In this document: piece after piece, positions 7,030-16,388 of the stretch | How the letters are laid out: each line of letters opens with the position of its first letter | How positions within the stretch are numbered: the stretch's first letter is position 1 | DNA from: Epibacterium ulvae | Lineage (GTDB): Bacteria; Pseudomonadota; Alphaproteobacteria; Rhodobacterales; Rhodobacteraceae | Assembly (NCBI RefSeq): GCF_900102795.1 | Contig: NZ_FMWG01000002.1 | Coordinates: 434,001 to 498,000 of the forward strand | Length of the DNA stretch: 64,000 bases | Direction: 5' to 3' | Notes under the pieces: model-generated | Database searches by the model: none | What the model was told of the DNA's origin: nothing | What the model saw: only the letters and a program-made list of their open reading frames with translations | Program-made: the position numbers and the translations under genes

Positions 7030-8274
7030 ATGAAACGATACTCTGCTTTTGCCGTGGTGCGTGAAGCCCTGCGTTTTCACACCGGATGGGAGCGCGCATG
7101 GCGCTCTCCTGAACCAAAACGCCGCTATGATGCCATCATCATTGGGGCAGGCGGTCATGGTTTGGCAACGGCGTACTATCTTGGGAAAAACTACGGGATC
7201 ACCAATGTTGCTATCCTTGAAAAAGGATGGCTTGGCGGCGGAAATACCGGGCGCAATACCACGATCATTCGCTCAAACTATCTGCAGGATCCGTCTGCCG
7301 CGATTTATGAAAAAGCGCGCAGCCTTTACGAAACTATGAGTCAGGATGTGAACTACAATATCATGTTCTCACCTCGTGGTGTTATCATGTTGGCGCAGAC
7401 CGAACATGAGGTGCGCGGCTACAAACGCACGGCCCATGCCAATGCGCTGCAAGGGGTAGCGACCGAATGGATCGAACCTGCGCGTGTCAAAGAATTGGTG
7501 CCGATCATAAATTTGCAAGGCCCACGCTATCCGGTGCTTGGCGGCCTTTGGCAGGCGCGTGGCGGCACTGCGCGCCATGATGCCGTTGCATGGGGTTATG
7601 CACGGGCCTGCTCTGATATGGGAATGGACATCATTCAGAAATGCGAGGTCACAGGCGTACGTACTGAGGCCGGGTGTGTTGTTGGTGTTGATACCAACAA
7701 GGGTGCGATTGACTGTGATAAGCTTGGCATGGTTGTTGCGGGGCATTCATCGGTTTTGTCCAATATGGCAGGGTTCCGTCTACCAATGGAATCCGTAGCG
7801 CTTCAGGCGCTTGTGTCTGAACCGATCAAACCCTGTATGGATGTTGTTGTGATGGCCAATACGGTGCATGGTTATCTGTCGCAATCCGACAAAGGTGAGA
7901 TGGTCATTGGGGGCGGCACCGATGCGTTTAACAACTACACCCAGCGTGGTTCCTTCCATCACGTCGAAGAAACCGTGCGCGCGTTGAATGAAACCTTCCC
8001 AATGCTCAGCCGTTTGAAAATGCTGCGCCAGTGGGGCGGGATTGTGGATGTCACCGGGGATCGGTCTCCTATTATATCATCTACGCCGGTTGGTGGCTGT
8101 TTTGTCAACTGCGGCTGGGGCACCGGTGGGTTCAAGGCCATCCCGGGCTCTGGCTGGGCCATGGCGGAATTGATGGCCACGGGTCATTCCAAACTGGCGG
8201 AAGAGTTCACCATGACCCGTTTCCGTGAAGGTAAGTTCATTGATGAAAGCGTCGCGGCAGGGGTGGCGCATTGA
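7030..8274 (+). CDS. soxB: Sarcosine oxidase subunit beta
   Basis: Catalytic flavin subunit of heterotetrameric sarcosine oxidase, which oxidises sarcosine to glycine and passes the methyl group to tetrahydrofolate as methylene. The 414-residue protein has an FAD/NAD-binding fold IIIGAGGHGLATAYYL (about 36-51) and RGGTARHDAVAWGY (about 177-190), whose His183 corresponds by analogy to the covalent FMN site. I start at ATG 7030 (MKRYSAFAVV), the usual family N-terminus; the frame also opens at 6988. It leads the operon soxB-(unknown)-soxD-soxA-soxG, divergent from ccmI. Confidence 0.95.
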   Translation: MKRYSAFAVVREALRFHTGWERAWRSPEPKRRYDAIIIGAGGHGLATAYYLGKNYGITNVAILEKGWLGGGNTGRNTTIIRSNYLQDPSAAIYEKARSLYETMSQDVNYNIMFSPRGVIMLAQTEHEVRGYKRTAHANALQGVATEWIEPARVKELVPIINLQGPRYPVLGGLWQARGGTARHDAVAWGYARACSDMGMDIIQKCEVTGVRTEAGCVVGVDTNKGAIDCDKLGMVVAGHSSVLSNMAGFRLPMESVALQALVSEPIKPCMDVVVMANTVHGYLSQSDKGEMVIGGGTDAFNNYTQRGSFHHVEETVRALNETFPMLSRLKMLRQWGGIVDVTGDRSPIISSTPVGGCFVNCGWGTGGFKAIPGSGWAMAELMATGHSKLAEEFTMTRFREGKFIDESVAAGVAH

Positions 8275-8864
8275 TGGAACTATATTTGCTTTCTATCGTA
8301 CTCCCAGCGCTTGGGTTCGTTTCTGCGGCGATTGGCGTTTTAGTGAGCGCAGAGGCTGATAGGAGTGGATGGCTCAAACGTTTGGGGCCATTGAGAACGG
8401 CTACAATTTTTGTTTCTCTAGCCTTCGCGATTTGTACAGCGTGGGTGGGGTACTTGCAGCATTTGTCAGGTGAAAAGCTGAATGGTCAGCTTGATGAGGC
8501 AAATAGAAAACTTGATCAGGCGAATATGGAACTAGCTCGAGTCAGCGAGGTCTCGCGGACTGCAGAAGGAGAAAAGTACTTTCACAATCAGTTGGTTGGG
8601 GAACTTAACCAAATTGTTCTGGATGGTGTGAAAGGAGCCGGAACGTTGTCGCTTCACGTTACCGGATATTGTGAAGTCGCAGAAGTTGGAATGACGAACA
8701 TAATCGGTAAGTACAAAAAAATACAAGCTGGCCCATTGGTGTTTTCAGTGAAAGTTCCTGCTGACGCAGTCTCTGTTGTGGTCAAAAAGCAACCTCCTAA
8801 TTTGTCAACCGGTAGATCCTTTGGTCAGCTTTGTAAGGCTCACTATAAGTTCGTGAAGGAGTGA
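8274..8864 (+). CDS. Unknown two-helix membrane protein inserted in the sarcosine oxidase operon
   Basis: I do not recognise this 196-residue protein. It has two membrane helices (about 2-24 and 39-58), then a coiled-coil-like stretch (about 64-100: LNGQLDEANRKLDQANMEL), then a globular part with scattered Val and Lys. Its ATG overlaps the soxB stop (TGATG), so it is coupled to soxB, and its last codons contain AAGGAG, which serves as the soxD ribosome binding site. Codon use looks more AT-rich (CTA, AGA, TTT) than in the flanking sox genes, suggesting later insertion. Sarcosine oxidase operons usually have soxB directly followed by soxD. A helper or sensor role is possible but unsupported. 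Confidence 0.75.
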   Translation: MELYLLSIVLPALGFVSAAIGVLVSAEADRSGWLKRLGPLRTATIFVSLAFAICTAWVGYLQHLSGEKLNGQLDEANRKLDQANMELARVSEVSRTAEGEKYFHNQLVGELNQIVLDGVKGAGTLSLHVTGYCEVAEVGMTNIIGKYKKIQAGPLVFSVKVPADAVSVVVKKQPPNLSTGRSFGQLCKAHYKFVKE

Positions 8865-8871
8865 TAGCCAA

Positions 8872-9201
8872 ATGCTCATCCTTAAATGTCCCTATTGCGG
8901 CGTTGAAGCCGAAGAAACCGAACTCACTGCAGGCGGCGAAGCGCATCTGAAGCGCTTTGGCCCCGGCTCATCTGATGATGAATTCCACGACTACCTTTTT
9001 ACGCGGGAAAACCCTAAAGGCGTACATTTCGAACGCTGGCGCCATGCGAATGGCTGTGGCAAATGGTTTCATGCGGCCCGCTGCACGCAGACCTTGGAAG
9101 TGTTTGGCACCTACAGCGCGCAGACAACCGAACCCCCGCAAGAGATCAAAGATAAGATTGCCGCCAAACGTCCGGGCTGGACCTGGCGCGAGTTTTCTTG
9201 A
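8872..9201 (+). CDS. soxD: Sarcosine oxidase subunit delta
   Basis: Small zinc-binding subunit of heterotetrameric sarcosine oxidase that helps the complex assemble. The 109-residue protein starts MLILKCPYCGVEAEE, with CPYC as two metal ligands, and continues with HANGCGKWFHAARC, which supplies the rest; it ends in PGWTWREFS. Length and motifs are typical. The ATG sits 10 bases after AAGGAG inside the end of the upstream unknown gene. Confidence 0.95.
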   Translation: MLILKCPYCGVEAEETELTAGGEAHLKRFGPGSSDDEFHDYLFTRENPKGVHFERWRHANGCGKWFHAARCTQTLEVFGTYSAQTTEPPQEIKDKIAAKRPGWTWREFS

Positions 9202-9271
9202 TGTCACGTGTGACATCTTATTTTTCCGTTTGGGGCATCTGGCCCCGCTCCAGCGCAGAAGGTTCGTGTAG

Positions 9272-12200
9272 ATGAGCACTCGTATTTCGTCATCCGCCGC
9301 TCCCAGATTCGGTCGATTGATTGATCGTGACCAGCCCGTCACTTTTACCTTTAATGGTGCGCCTTTGCAGGGTTATGCAGGTGATACGCTGGCTTCTGCT
9401 CTACTGGCCAACGATCAGATGCTTGTTGGACGCTCTTTTAAATACCACCGTCCGCGCGGCGTGGTTGCAGCAGGCGCCGAAGAGCCGAACGCGCTGGTGG
9501 GCCTTGGTCGCAACGAACGGTTCGAACCGAACCAGCGCGCCACCACAACAGAGTTGTTTCACGGTCTCGAAGCACAAAGCCAAAACCATTGGCCAAGCCT
9601 GAACTTTGATATTGGCGTGTTGAACAGCAAACTGTTCTCTCGTTTTTTGACTGCGGGCTTTTATTACAAGATGTTCATCCATCCACGCCCGTTCTGGAAA
9701 CATATCTACGAACCCTTCATTCGCCAATCTGCAGGGCTTGGAAAAGCGCCAGATACTGAACTAAAAGACGCAGATACCTACGAACATTTCTATTTTTTCT
9801 GTGATGTCTTGGTTGTCGGTGGCGGTGTTGCCGGGTTGCAGGCTGCGAAATCCGCTGCCGCCTCTGGTGCAAAGGTATTGCTGCTCGAACAAAACGCCTA
9901 TTGGGGCGGTCGCGCTCCGGTTGATGGTGGTTTAATCGACGGCGAAGCGCCTGAGGTCTGGATCGAGAAAACTCGCGCGGATCTCGCTGCACTTGAGAAT
10001 GTCACCCTACGCAGCCGCTGCATGGGTGCCGGGATCTATGATCATGGCTATGCGCTTGGATATGAACGCCTCACGGATCATGATCCGAAACTCTTTGGTC
10101 CACGCCATCGCCTGTGGCGCATTCGTGCCAAACAGATTGTAACGGCGACCGGCGCGGTTGAAAGACCCTTGTCCTTTGCTGGAAACGATGTGCCGGGCGT
10201 CATGCTGGCCTCTGCAATGCGAGAGTATGCGGTGAACTGGGGTGTTCTTCCCGGACAACGCATATTGATCGCAACCAACAATGATGATGCCTATCGCACC
10301 GCATTATGCCTGCAGGACGCTGGGGCTGAAATTACTTGCGTGGTTGATGCGCGCCCCAATGGCGGTGGTGCCTTGATGGAAGAAGTGCGCGCGCGCGGCA
10401 TTCGGATTGAAACCGGGTATGCGATCAAAAAAGTACAGGATGGCAAACGGGTTCATCGTGTGGCGCTTTGTGCTCAGGATAGCGATGGCACGGATTTTGA
10501 AGAGGTAGATGTCGATGCGGTCGCCATGTCAGGCGGTTGGTCCCCTGTTGTGCATCTTTGGTCTCACTGCGGTGGGAAACTGATCTGGGATGAAACACAG
10601 GCTCATTTCAGACCAGATGCAGATCGTGCACCGACAAGCCATGATGGCGCAGGATTTGTTTGGGCGGCTGGCAGTGCCAATGGAGATATGACGTTGCAGG
10701 GGGCTGTCTCAGATGGCGCCCATGCCGGTGCAAAAGCTGCAGAGGCTGCAGGGTTCTCGGCCCAAATGCCAGATGCGCCCAACTGTGATGAGACAGTCGA
10801 AGCAGCGCTTTTGGCGGTCTGGTCGATGCCAGCTAAGGCGGGCATTAAACTACGTATGAAAACGTGGCTTGATTACCAAAACGACGTGAAAGTGTCGGAT
10901 GTTCAGCTTGCCGCGCGTGAAGGCTATGAAAGCGTCGAACATACCAAACGCTATACCACATTGGGCATGGCCACGGATCAGGGAAAGCTTTCTAATATCA
11001 ACGGTCTGGCTGTTCTGGCCGACAGTCTGGGTGCTGAAATACCACAGGTCGGAACAACCACATTCCGCCCACCTTATCATCCCATTTCGATGGGGGCGAT
11101 TGGCGGCGAAGCACGTGGTGAAGTTTTCCAACCTCTGCGCAAAACGCCGATCTATAGCTGGAACGATAAAAACGGTGCCCATTGGGAGCCGGTTGGCCAG
11201 TGGCGTCGCCCATTCGCCTATGTTCGGGACGGGGAGACGGTGCATGAGGCGGTCAATCGTGAAGTAAAAAATACGCGCGAAAACCTTGGACTGCTTGATG
11301 CTTCAACCCTTGGAAAGTTGGTTGTAAAAGGGCCAGATGCGGGCAGGTTCCTTAATATGATGTATACTAACATGATGTCGAACCTGAAAATTGGCAAATG
11401 CCGCTATGGTCTGATGTGTTCAGAGAATGGCTTTTTGGTGGATGACGGTGTCGTCGCACGTATCGATGAAGACACATGGTTGTGTCACACCACCACCGGC
11501 GGCGCTGATCACATTTACAGCCATATGGAAGAATGGCTGCAAACGGAATGGTGGGATTGGAAAGTCTATGTTGCCAATGTCACGGAACAATACGCGCAAA
11601 TCGCTGTGGTTGGCCCCAATGCGCGTAAAGTGCTGGAAAAGCTGAATGCTCAAGCCAACGGTGGCATGGATGTTTCTAAAGAGGCGCTGCCATTCATGGA
11701 GTGGCGCGATGGCACAATCGGCGGCTTTGATGCGCGTGCATATCGGATTTCGTTCTCGGGTGAACTGTCTTACGAAATAGCGGTTCCCGCGTCGCAAGGG
11801 GCCGCCTTTTGGGAGGCACTGATCGAGGCGGGTCAAGAATTTGGCGTGATGCCTTATGGCACTGAAACCCTGCATATTCTGCGCGCTGAAAAAGGGTTTA
11901 TCATGATCGGGGATGAAACTGACGGCACGGTCATTCCACAGGATTTGGGTTTGAACTGGGCCTTGTCTAAGAAGAAAGACGATTATCTGGGCAAGCGTGC
12001 GCATGGCCGTAGTCATATGCAGGATCCTGATCGCTGGCAGCTTGTCGGTTTGGAAACACTGGATGGATCAGTTCTGCCTGAGGGGGCTTATGCCGTTGGC
12101 GGTGGATATAATGGCAATGGCCAGCGCAATACCATAGGGCGCGTGACCTCAACCTATTACTCTGCAAACTTGGGCCGTGGGATTGCCATGGGACTGGTGA

Positions 12201-12322
12201 AACATGGCCCCAAACGAATGGGTGACGTGATCACATTCCCGGGTACCGATGGTACCGAATATCACGCCAAGATCGTTGATCCTGTTGTATATGACAAAGA
12301 GGGCGAGAAACAAAATGTCTAA
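9272..12322 (+). CDS. soxA: Sarcosine oxidase subunit alpha
   Basis: The 1016-residue large subunit carries NAD and the folate-binding domain. In order: an N-terminal [2Fe-2S]-like fold without the cysteine cluster (about 15-100), a Rossmann dinucleotide domain with LVVGGGVAGLQAAKSAAASG near 180, and a C-terminal glycine-cleavage-T-like (aminomethyltransferase) domain from about 610 (TFRPPYHPISMGAI, LGLLDASTLGKLVVKGPDA). This is the usual architecture and length. It is the largest gene of the sox operon and overlaps soxG by 8 bases. With SoxB it channels the methylene to tetrahydrofolate. Confidence 0.96.
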   Translation: MSTRISSSAAPRFGRLIDRDQPVTFTFNGAPLQGYAGDTLASALLANDQMLVGRSFKYHRPRGVVAAGAEEPNALVGLGRNERFEPNQRATTTELFHGLEAQSQNHWPSLNFDIGVLNSKLFSRFLTAGFYYKMFIHPRPFWKHIYEPFIRQSAGLGKAPDTELKDADTYEHFYFFCDVLVVGGGVAGLQAAKSAAASGAKVLLLEQNAYWGGRAPVDGGLIDGEAPEVWIEKTRADLAALENVTLRSRCMGAGIYDHGYALGYERLTDHDPKLFGPRHRLWRIRAKQIVTATGAVERPLSFAGNDVPGVMLASAMREYAVNWGVLPGQRILIATNNDDAYRTALCLQDAGAEITCVVDARPNGGGALMEEVRARGIRIETGYAIKKVQDGKRVHRVALCAQDSDGTDFEEVDVDAVAMSGGWSPVVHLWSHCGGKLIWDETQAHFRPDADRAPTSHDGAGFVWAAGSANGDMTLQGAVSDGAHAGAKAAEAAGFSAQMPDAPNCDETVEAALLAVWSMPAKAGIKLRMKTWLDYQNDVKVSDVQLAAREGYESVEHTKRYTTLGMATDQGKLSNINGLAVLADSLGAEIPQVGTTTFRPPYHPISMGAIGGEARGEVFQPLRKTPIYSWNDKNGAHWEPVGQWRRPFAYVRDGETVHEAVNREVKNTRENLGLLDASTLGKLVVKGPDAGRFLNMMYTNMMSNLKIGKCRYGLMCSENGFLVDDGVVARIDEDTWLCHTTTGGADHIYSHMEEWLQTEWWDWKVYVANVTEQYAQIAVVGPNARKVLEKLNAQANGGMDVSKEALPFMEWRDGTIGGFDARAYRISFSGELSYEIAVPASQGAAFWEALIEAGQEFGVMPYGTETLHILRAEKGFIMIGDETDGTVIPQDLGLNWALSKKKDDYLGKRAHGRSHMQDPDRWQLVGLETLDGSVLPEGAYAVGGGYNGNGQRNTIGRVTSTYYSANLGRGIAMGLVKHGPKRMGDVITFPGTDGTEYHAKIVDPVVYDKEGEKQNV

Positions 12323-12881
12323 GGCAATCAGCGCTCTAGAGGGCGCTTCCTTTTCTGGCCTCGCAAATATTTCTGAAAGTGGCTTAACGGGCATGATCAC
12401 CGTACGCGGTGATTTCAGCAACGCAGTGTTTCAAAAAAATATCGAGTTAGCTACAGGATGCACTGTCCCCTCGATACGAAAGATCTCGCAATCCGGTAGC
12501 AACACAGTGGTCTGGATGTCGCCAGATGAACTGTTGATTGTGACAGCACACGTAAATGCGCAGGGTTTGGTTTTGCAGCTTGAGGAAGCGCTGAAAGACC
12601 AACACGCACTTGTTGCAAATGTTTCTGATGCACGCGTCTGTTTTTCGATCTCAGGTGTAGATGCGCGGGAGGTTCTGTCAAAATTGGCACCCGTCGATTT
12701 TACCGAGACGGAGTTTCAGGCAGGAGATGTAAGACGCACACGTGTCGCACAGATTGCGGCAGCGGTCTGGCAAGATGACAGTGGCGACTTTACTTTGGTG
12801 TGTTTCCGGTCTGTTGCTGAATATGCATTCAATCTTTTGAAAACCGCTGCACATCCGCTGTCTGGGGTTATGGCGCAGTAA
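12315..12881 (+). CDS. soxG: Sarcosine oxidase subunit gamma
   Basis: The fourth subunit, 188 residues, related to the aminomethyltransferase fold. Recognisable are WMSPDELLI, the ANVSDARVCFSISG stretch and VCFRSVAEYAFNLL near the end. ATG 12315 overlaps the soxA stop by 8 bases, which fixes the start better than the frame opening at 12249. It completes the operon; no folate, serine or betaine genes follow here, unlike in some relatives. Confidence 0.9.
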   Translation: MSKAISALEGASFSGLANISESGLTGMITVRGDFSNAVFQKNIELATGCTVPSIRKISQSGSNTVVWMSPDELLIVTAHVNAQGLVLQLEEALKDQHALVANVSDARVCFSISGVDAREVLSKLAPVDFTETEFQAGDVRRTRVAQIAAAVWQDDSGDFTLVCFRSVAEYAFNLLKTAAHPLSGVMAQ

Positions 12882-12979
12882 ATTTTGGCGTCTTGAATTT
12901 ATGTTCTCACTTAGGTTGTGTTGTGGCTTATGTGTCGGTAGTAATTTGTTTTATTGAATTAATTTAACTGGTGAATCGA

Positions 12980-13378
12980 ATGAAAAAGCTCTTTTTAGCA
13001 ACAGTTCTTGTTATATCTTCAGTCGCAGCTGCACAGTCCGAAACATATCGTTGTAAATTCCATGATCCGGGTCGCTACAATACAATTCCAAAAGAGGTGT
13101 TGGTAAAGGTCGCTCCAAATAACGCAGGCGCTGAGGTTGTTGACCCTATCTTGCTCTCAGAGCGCCAAGCTCCGAAAGCGGCGCGATTTGTTGACAACAA
13201 CAGCAAATTACTACGTGTGCGCTGGCGTGTTGACGGTGCAACCTTTAGAGGGGGCGCAAAGTCCGACATGGATTTCTCTATGGTTTATCGGAAAGCGCGC
13301 AATCGTGCATCGATTACGCTGACGATTGCAAACTTCGACAATACAGATTCTGGAACCGGTCACTGCGTTCTTGAGTAA
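12980..13378 (+). CDS. Unknown small secreted protein
   Basis: I do not recognise the 132-residue product. It begins with a clear signal peptide (KKLFLATVLVISSVAAAQS, cleavage near residue 19), so it is probably periplasmic. The mature part has two cysteines (YRCKFHDPG and TGHCVLE), which could form one disulphide, and many beta-prone residues. The ATG at 12980 or a GTG three codons earlier could be the start; neither has a strong ribosome binding site. It is single between the sox operon and sodB. Confidence 0.65.
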   Translation: MKKLFLATVLVISSVAAAQSETYRCKFHDPGRYNTIPKEVLVKVAPNNAGAEVVDPILLSERQAPKAARFVDNNSKLLRVRWRVDGATFRGGAKSDMDFSMVYRKARNRASITLTIANFDNTDSGTGHCVLE

Positions 13379-13411
13379 GCGTCAGATGACTGCATAATTG
13401 ATACCCCTCCA

Positions 13412-13450
13412 ATGCACGATCAGCCCCAAGTTTGGTAAATGATCGTGCAT
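13412..13450. repeat. Long inverted repeat upstream of sodB
   Basis: ATGCACGATCA at 13412-13422 is repeated inverted at 13440-13450, giving an 11-bp perfect stem with a 17-base loop. No T-run follows, so it is not a classic terminator; it lies between a secreted-protein gene and sodB, and could be an operator or mRNA structure. Confidence 0.5.
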
Positions 13451-13587
13451 CAACCCCAGGGGCGAACACTTAAGCGGTAGAACTAAGCGACACACTAAGT
13501 GTCTGTTATCTTTTCTTGCCTCTTGACCTGCGCGGCCTTGCGCCTCATTTATCTGCGCAGGATAACTTAATTTGACAGGGGGCCATC

Positions 13588-14187
13588 ATGGCATTTGAAC
13601 TTCCCGATCTTCCTTATGCGCACGATGCACTGGCTGACAAAGGCATGTCTGCAGAGACGTTGGAATATCACCACGATCTGCACCACAAAGCTTATGTTGA
13701 TAACGGCAACAAGCTGATTGCAGGCACTGAGTGGGAGGGCAAGACCCTCGAAGAGATCATTGTTGGCACCTACGACAAGACCGCAGTTGCGCAAAATGGC
13801 ATTTTCAACAACATCTCTCAGCTGTGGAACCACAACCAGTTCTGGGAAATGATGGGCCCTGGCGCATCTGCACTTCCAGGTGAGCTGGAAAAAGCGCTGG
13901 TTGAAAGCTTTGGTTCTGTTGATGAATTCAAAAGCCAGTTTTCAGCGGCAGGCGCAGGGCAGTTTGGCTCTGGCTGGGCTTGGCTGGTCAAAGACACCGA
14001 TGGTGGTCTGAAAGTGACCAAAACCGAAAATGGTGTGAACCCATTGTGCTTTGGCCAAACTGCACTGTTGGGCTGTGATGTCTGGGAGCACTCCTATTAT
14101 ATCGATTTCCGCAACAAACGCCCTGCTTACCTGTCGAACTTCCTCGACAACCTGGTGAACTGGGAAAATGTTGCATCACGCCTGTAA
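13588..14187 (+). CDS. sodB: Superoxide dismutase, Fe/Mn family
   Basis: Converts superoxide to oxygen and peroxide in the cytoplasm. The 199-residue protein has the metal-ligand stretches LEYHHDLHHKAY (His28 as first ligand), QLWNHNQFW, and CDVWEHSYYIDFRN with the aspartate and last histidine. AGGGGG precedes the ATG. The residues visible do not decide between iron and manganese. It is a single gene ending in a good terminator. Confidence 0.95.
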   Translation: MAFELPDLPYAHDALADKGMSAETLEYHHDLHHKAYVDNGNKLIAGTEWEGKTLEEIIVGTYDKTAVAQNGIFNNISQLWNHNQFWEMMGPGASALPGELEKALVESFGSVDEFKSQFSAAGAGQFGSGWAWLVKDTDGGLKVTKTENGVNPLCFGQTALLGCDVWEHSYYIDFRNKRPAYLSNFLDNLVNWENVASRL

Positions 14188-14208
14188 GCAAACAGTCGTA
14201 TGATCTTG

Positions 14209-14243
14209 AAAGACCTGTCAGAGTGATCTGGCAGGTCTTTTGC
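14209..14243 (+). terminator. Terminator of sodB
   Basis: A 14-base arm AAAGACCTGTCAGA pairs with TCTGGCAGGTCTTT (one mismatch) around a GTGA loop, followed by T: a strong intrinsic terminator 21 bases after sodB. Confidence 0.85.
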
Positions 14244-14292
14244 ATTTAGGGTGTTTGCCAAAGTGGGGTGACAGTTTTGTGAAAAAGATTTG

Positions 14293-14338
14293 TCTGAAAA
14301 TTTCAGATTTATGCATAGATGAGTTGACACCTGTGTCA
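14293..14338. promoter_or_regulatory. Two perfect palindromes in the sodB-LysM gap
   Basis: TCTGAAA-A-TTTCAGA (14293-14307) and TGACAC-CT-GTGTCA (14325-14338) lie 17 bases apart. They are in the 359-base gap before the LysM gene and may bind a regulator. A weak hairpin (AAGGCC/GGCCTT, 14398-14417, then TT) lies farther on; no gene is seen in this gap. Confidence 0.4.
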
Positions 14339-14546
14339 CTCAGATTCTAGGCGTAACTTGCGCCAAAACATATAGTGCAATACACACAGGCAAATTTAAG
14401 GCCATAAAAAAGGCCTTTTGCACATGTATATCGGTGGGGATATCGCAGAGTGAGCCTGTGACGGTTATGTTGAGCGTAAGCTCCGTCCCTGTTTGGCTTA
14501 CCTTGTGGCGGCTTCGATAAGAGGCCTAATACTGGGAAGGATGATC

Positions 14547-16298
14547 ATGGCTGAGACATCAGGTACAGGTGTATCAAGTGGTATTGCAATCGGCGGCATT
14601 GCAACCGTTGCGGTTGTTGTTGGTGGTCTTGTACTGACCCAATTGGGGTTCTTTGACAAGCCCGCCGCGCCAGAACAGCAAAAACCTGCCGATCTTGCGG
14701 TAGCCCCTAATGATGCGCGCGCTCTCCCTGCTCCTATCGTGACAGCTGACGCAACGCCACAGACCACCAGTGTTGAGAGCACGCCTGTTCCTCCTGTGGG
14801 TCAAAACGCTTCTGCAGCGGATTCGGTGGCATCTGATCAGGTCGCGAGGGACGCAGATGCTCGCTTGGATTCTGAAAGCCTAACTGAAACCACGGATGTG
14901 GCTGAGCCATTGGTGATTGAACCGGCGCCGGAAGCAGTCATAGCGTTGGAAGCGCCCGAAATTGATGTGTTCCGCTTTGCGCCAGACGGTTCAGGGCTGA
15001 TCGCTGGACGCGGGGAAGTTGGCTCTGAAATTGCGGTGCTCTTGGATGGTGAAGTCATTGAAACCGTCGATGTGCCCGCTGGTGAAGAGTTTGTCGCGTT
15101 CCCGTTCATTGCGCCAAGTGATGTGGCACGTGTTGTCACAATCGAAGCGCGCCGGGCCGAAGAGAAACGCCTTGCAGAGGCAAGTTTCATTCTTGCCCCA
15201 GTTACACCAATAGCTGAAGAGAGTGTTGTTGCCGAAGTAACCCCAGTTGAACCCGCAATTGATGCGGAGACAGCTGCGCCCCAGGTTTCTGTGTCCTTAT
15301 CTGAGACTTCCAACAGCATTGCCTCCGCTGAACTGGAAGAGCTGGCGGAAACTGTAACGCCTTCCTCTGTCGTTGCTGCAACGGATATTGTTCCTTCAAG
15401 GGAGGTTGAAGAGAGTGTTGCAAGTGCGTCGGGGGGCGTAACAGATGCTGTTGAAACCGCGCTTTCTGAGACGCCGCAAGAAGAGGTTGCTGTTGTTGCA
15501 GAGGCCGTGATTGCTCCCGTCGCAGAGGTACCAGTTACTGAGGTTCCAGAGGAAACAGGAGCCGAACTTGCTGCTGTGACCGAAACTGCAGATGTGCAAG
15601 TAAATCGCGAACCTCCTACACAAATCGCTACGCAGACAGCTGCATTACCAGAAGCGACTCAACCCACTGTGCAGACAACCGCGCCTGAACAGGTGACATC
15701 CGCGCAGATTGCGGAAATTCCTGCGCCTTCGGTTCAAGACAGCCCTGCGATTGCTGTACTCAGGGCGAGCCCTGAGGGGATTGAAGTGGTGCAACCTGCA
15801 GCACCTGCAGTGCCTGAGTTGGTTGGGAAAGTCGCACTGGATACAATCAGCTACTCTGACGCGGGTGATGTGCAATTGGCAGGGCGGGCCCGTCCCAAGG
15901 CTTTGGTTCGTGTCTATGTTGACAATACTGTTGTTGCTGAAGTTCAAACCGCAGAAGATGGGCGCTGGTCTGGCGACCTTGCCGAGGTTGACGCGGGCAT
16001 ATTTACGCTGCGTTTGGATGAAATCGATCCGGTGATCGGAACGGTCACAAGCCGTCTGGAAACCCCTTTCAAACGTGAGGCGCGTGAAGATCTGGCGGAA
16101 AATGCGGCGCAAAATGCATCTGATAATACAGCGCTTGTCCGTGCCGTGACCGTGCAAGAGGGCGATACGTTATGGGCGATCTCACAAGAGCGGTATGGCA
16201 ACGGCGTTCTCTATGTGCGGGTTTTTGAAGCCAATCAAAAAGATATCCGCGATCCCGATCTAATCTATCCTGGCCAGATCTTCACCCTGCCGGAATAA
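14547..16298 (+). CDS. LysM-domain cell-wall protein with a long Ala/Glu/Val-rich linker
   Basis: A 583-residue envelope protein. After a short start it has a membrane helix (IAIGGIATVAVVVGGLVLTQLGFF), then about 400 residues of low-complexity, acidic, Ala/Val/Pro-rich linker, then an Ig-like region (LAGRARPKALVRVYVDNTVVA) and a C-terminal LysM module (TVQEGDTLWAISQERYGNGV, QIFTLPE) that binds peptidoglycan. The ATG at 14547 has GGGAAGG seven bases upstream; an ATG six bases earlier is also in frame. Such proteins anchor or space the envelope; the exact job is unknown. Confidence 0.8.
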   Translation: MAETSGTGVSSGIAIGGIATVAVVVGGLVLTQLGFFDKPAAPEQQKPADLAVAPNDARALPAPIVTADATPQTTSVESTPVPPVGQNASAADSVASDQVARDADARLDSESLTETTDVAEPLVIEPAPEAVIALEAPEIDVFRFAPDGSGLIAGRGEVGSEIAVLLDGEVIETVDVPAGEEFVAFPFIAPSDVARVVTIEARRAEEKRLAEASFILAPVTPIAEESVVAEVTPVEPAIDAETAAPQVSVSLSETSNSIASAELEELAETVTPSSVVAATDIVPSREVEESVASASGGVTDAVETALSETPQEEVAVVAEAVIAPVAEVPVTEVPEETGAELAAVTETADVQVNREPPTQIATQTAALPEATQPTVQTTAPEQVTSAQIAEIPAPSVQDSPAIAVLRASPEGIEVVQPAAPAVPELVGKVALDTISYSDAGDVQLAGRARPKALVRVYVDNTVVAEVQTAEDGRWSGDLAEVDAGIFTLRLDEIDPVIGTVTSRLETPFKREAREDLAENAAQNASDNTALVRAVTVQEGDTLWAISQERYGNGVLYVRVFEANQKDIRDPDLIYPGQIFTLPE

Positions 16299-16388
16299 TC
16301 CTTTATCTTGTCTAGACAAACGCGCCTGAACGGGCGCGTTTTGCATCTGATAACGCCGCTGCGTCATCCAAGATATAAGGACGTCTGA

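Noticed and set aside
14398-14420. AAGGCC/GGCCTT hairpin with T-run
   Set aside because: It is a short 6-bp stem with no gene directly upstream to end, as sodB already has a strong terminator; noted only as part of the gap.
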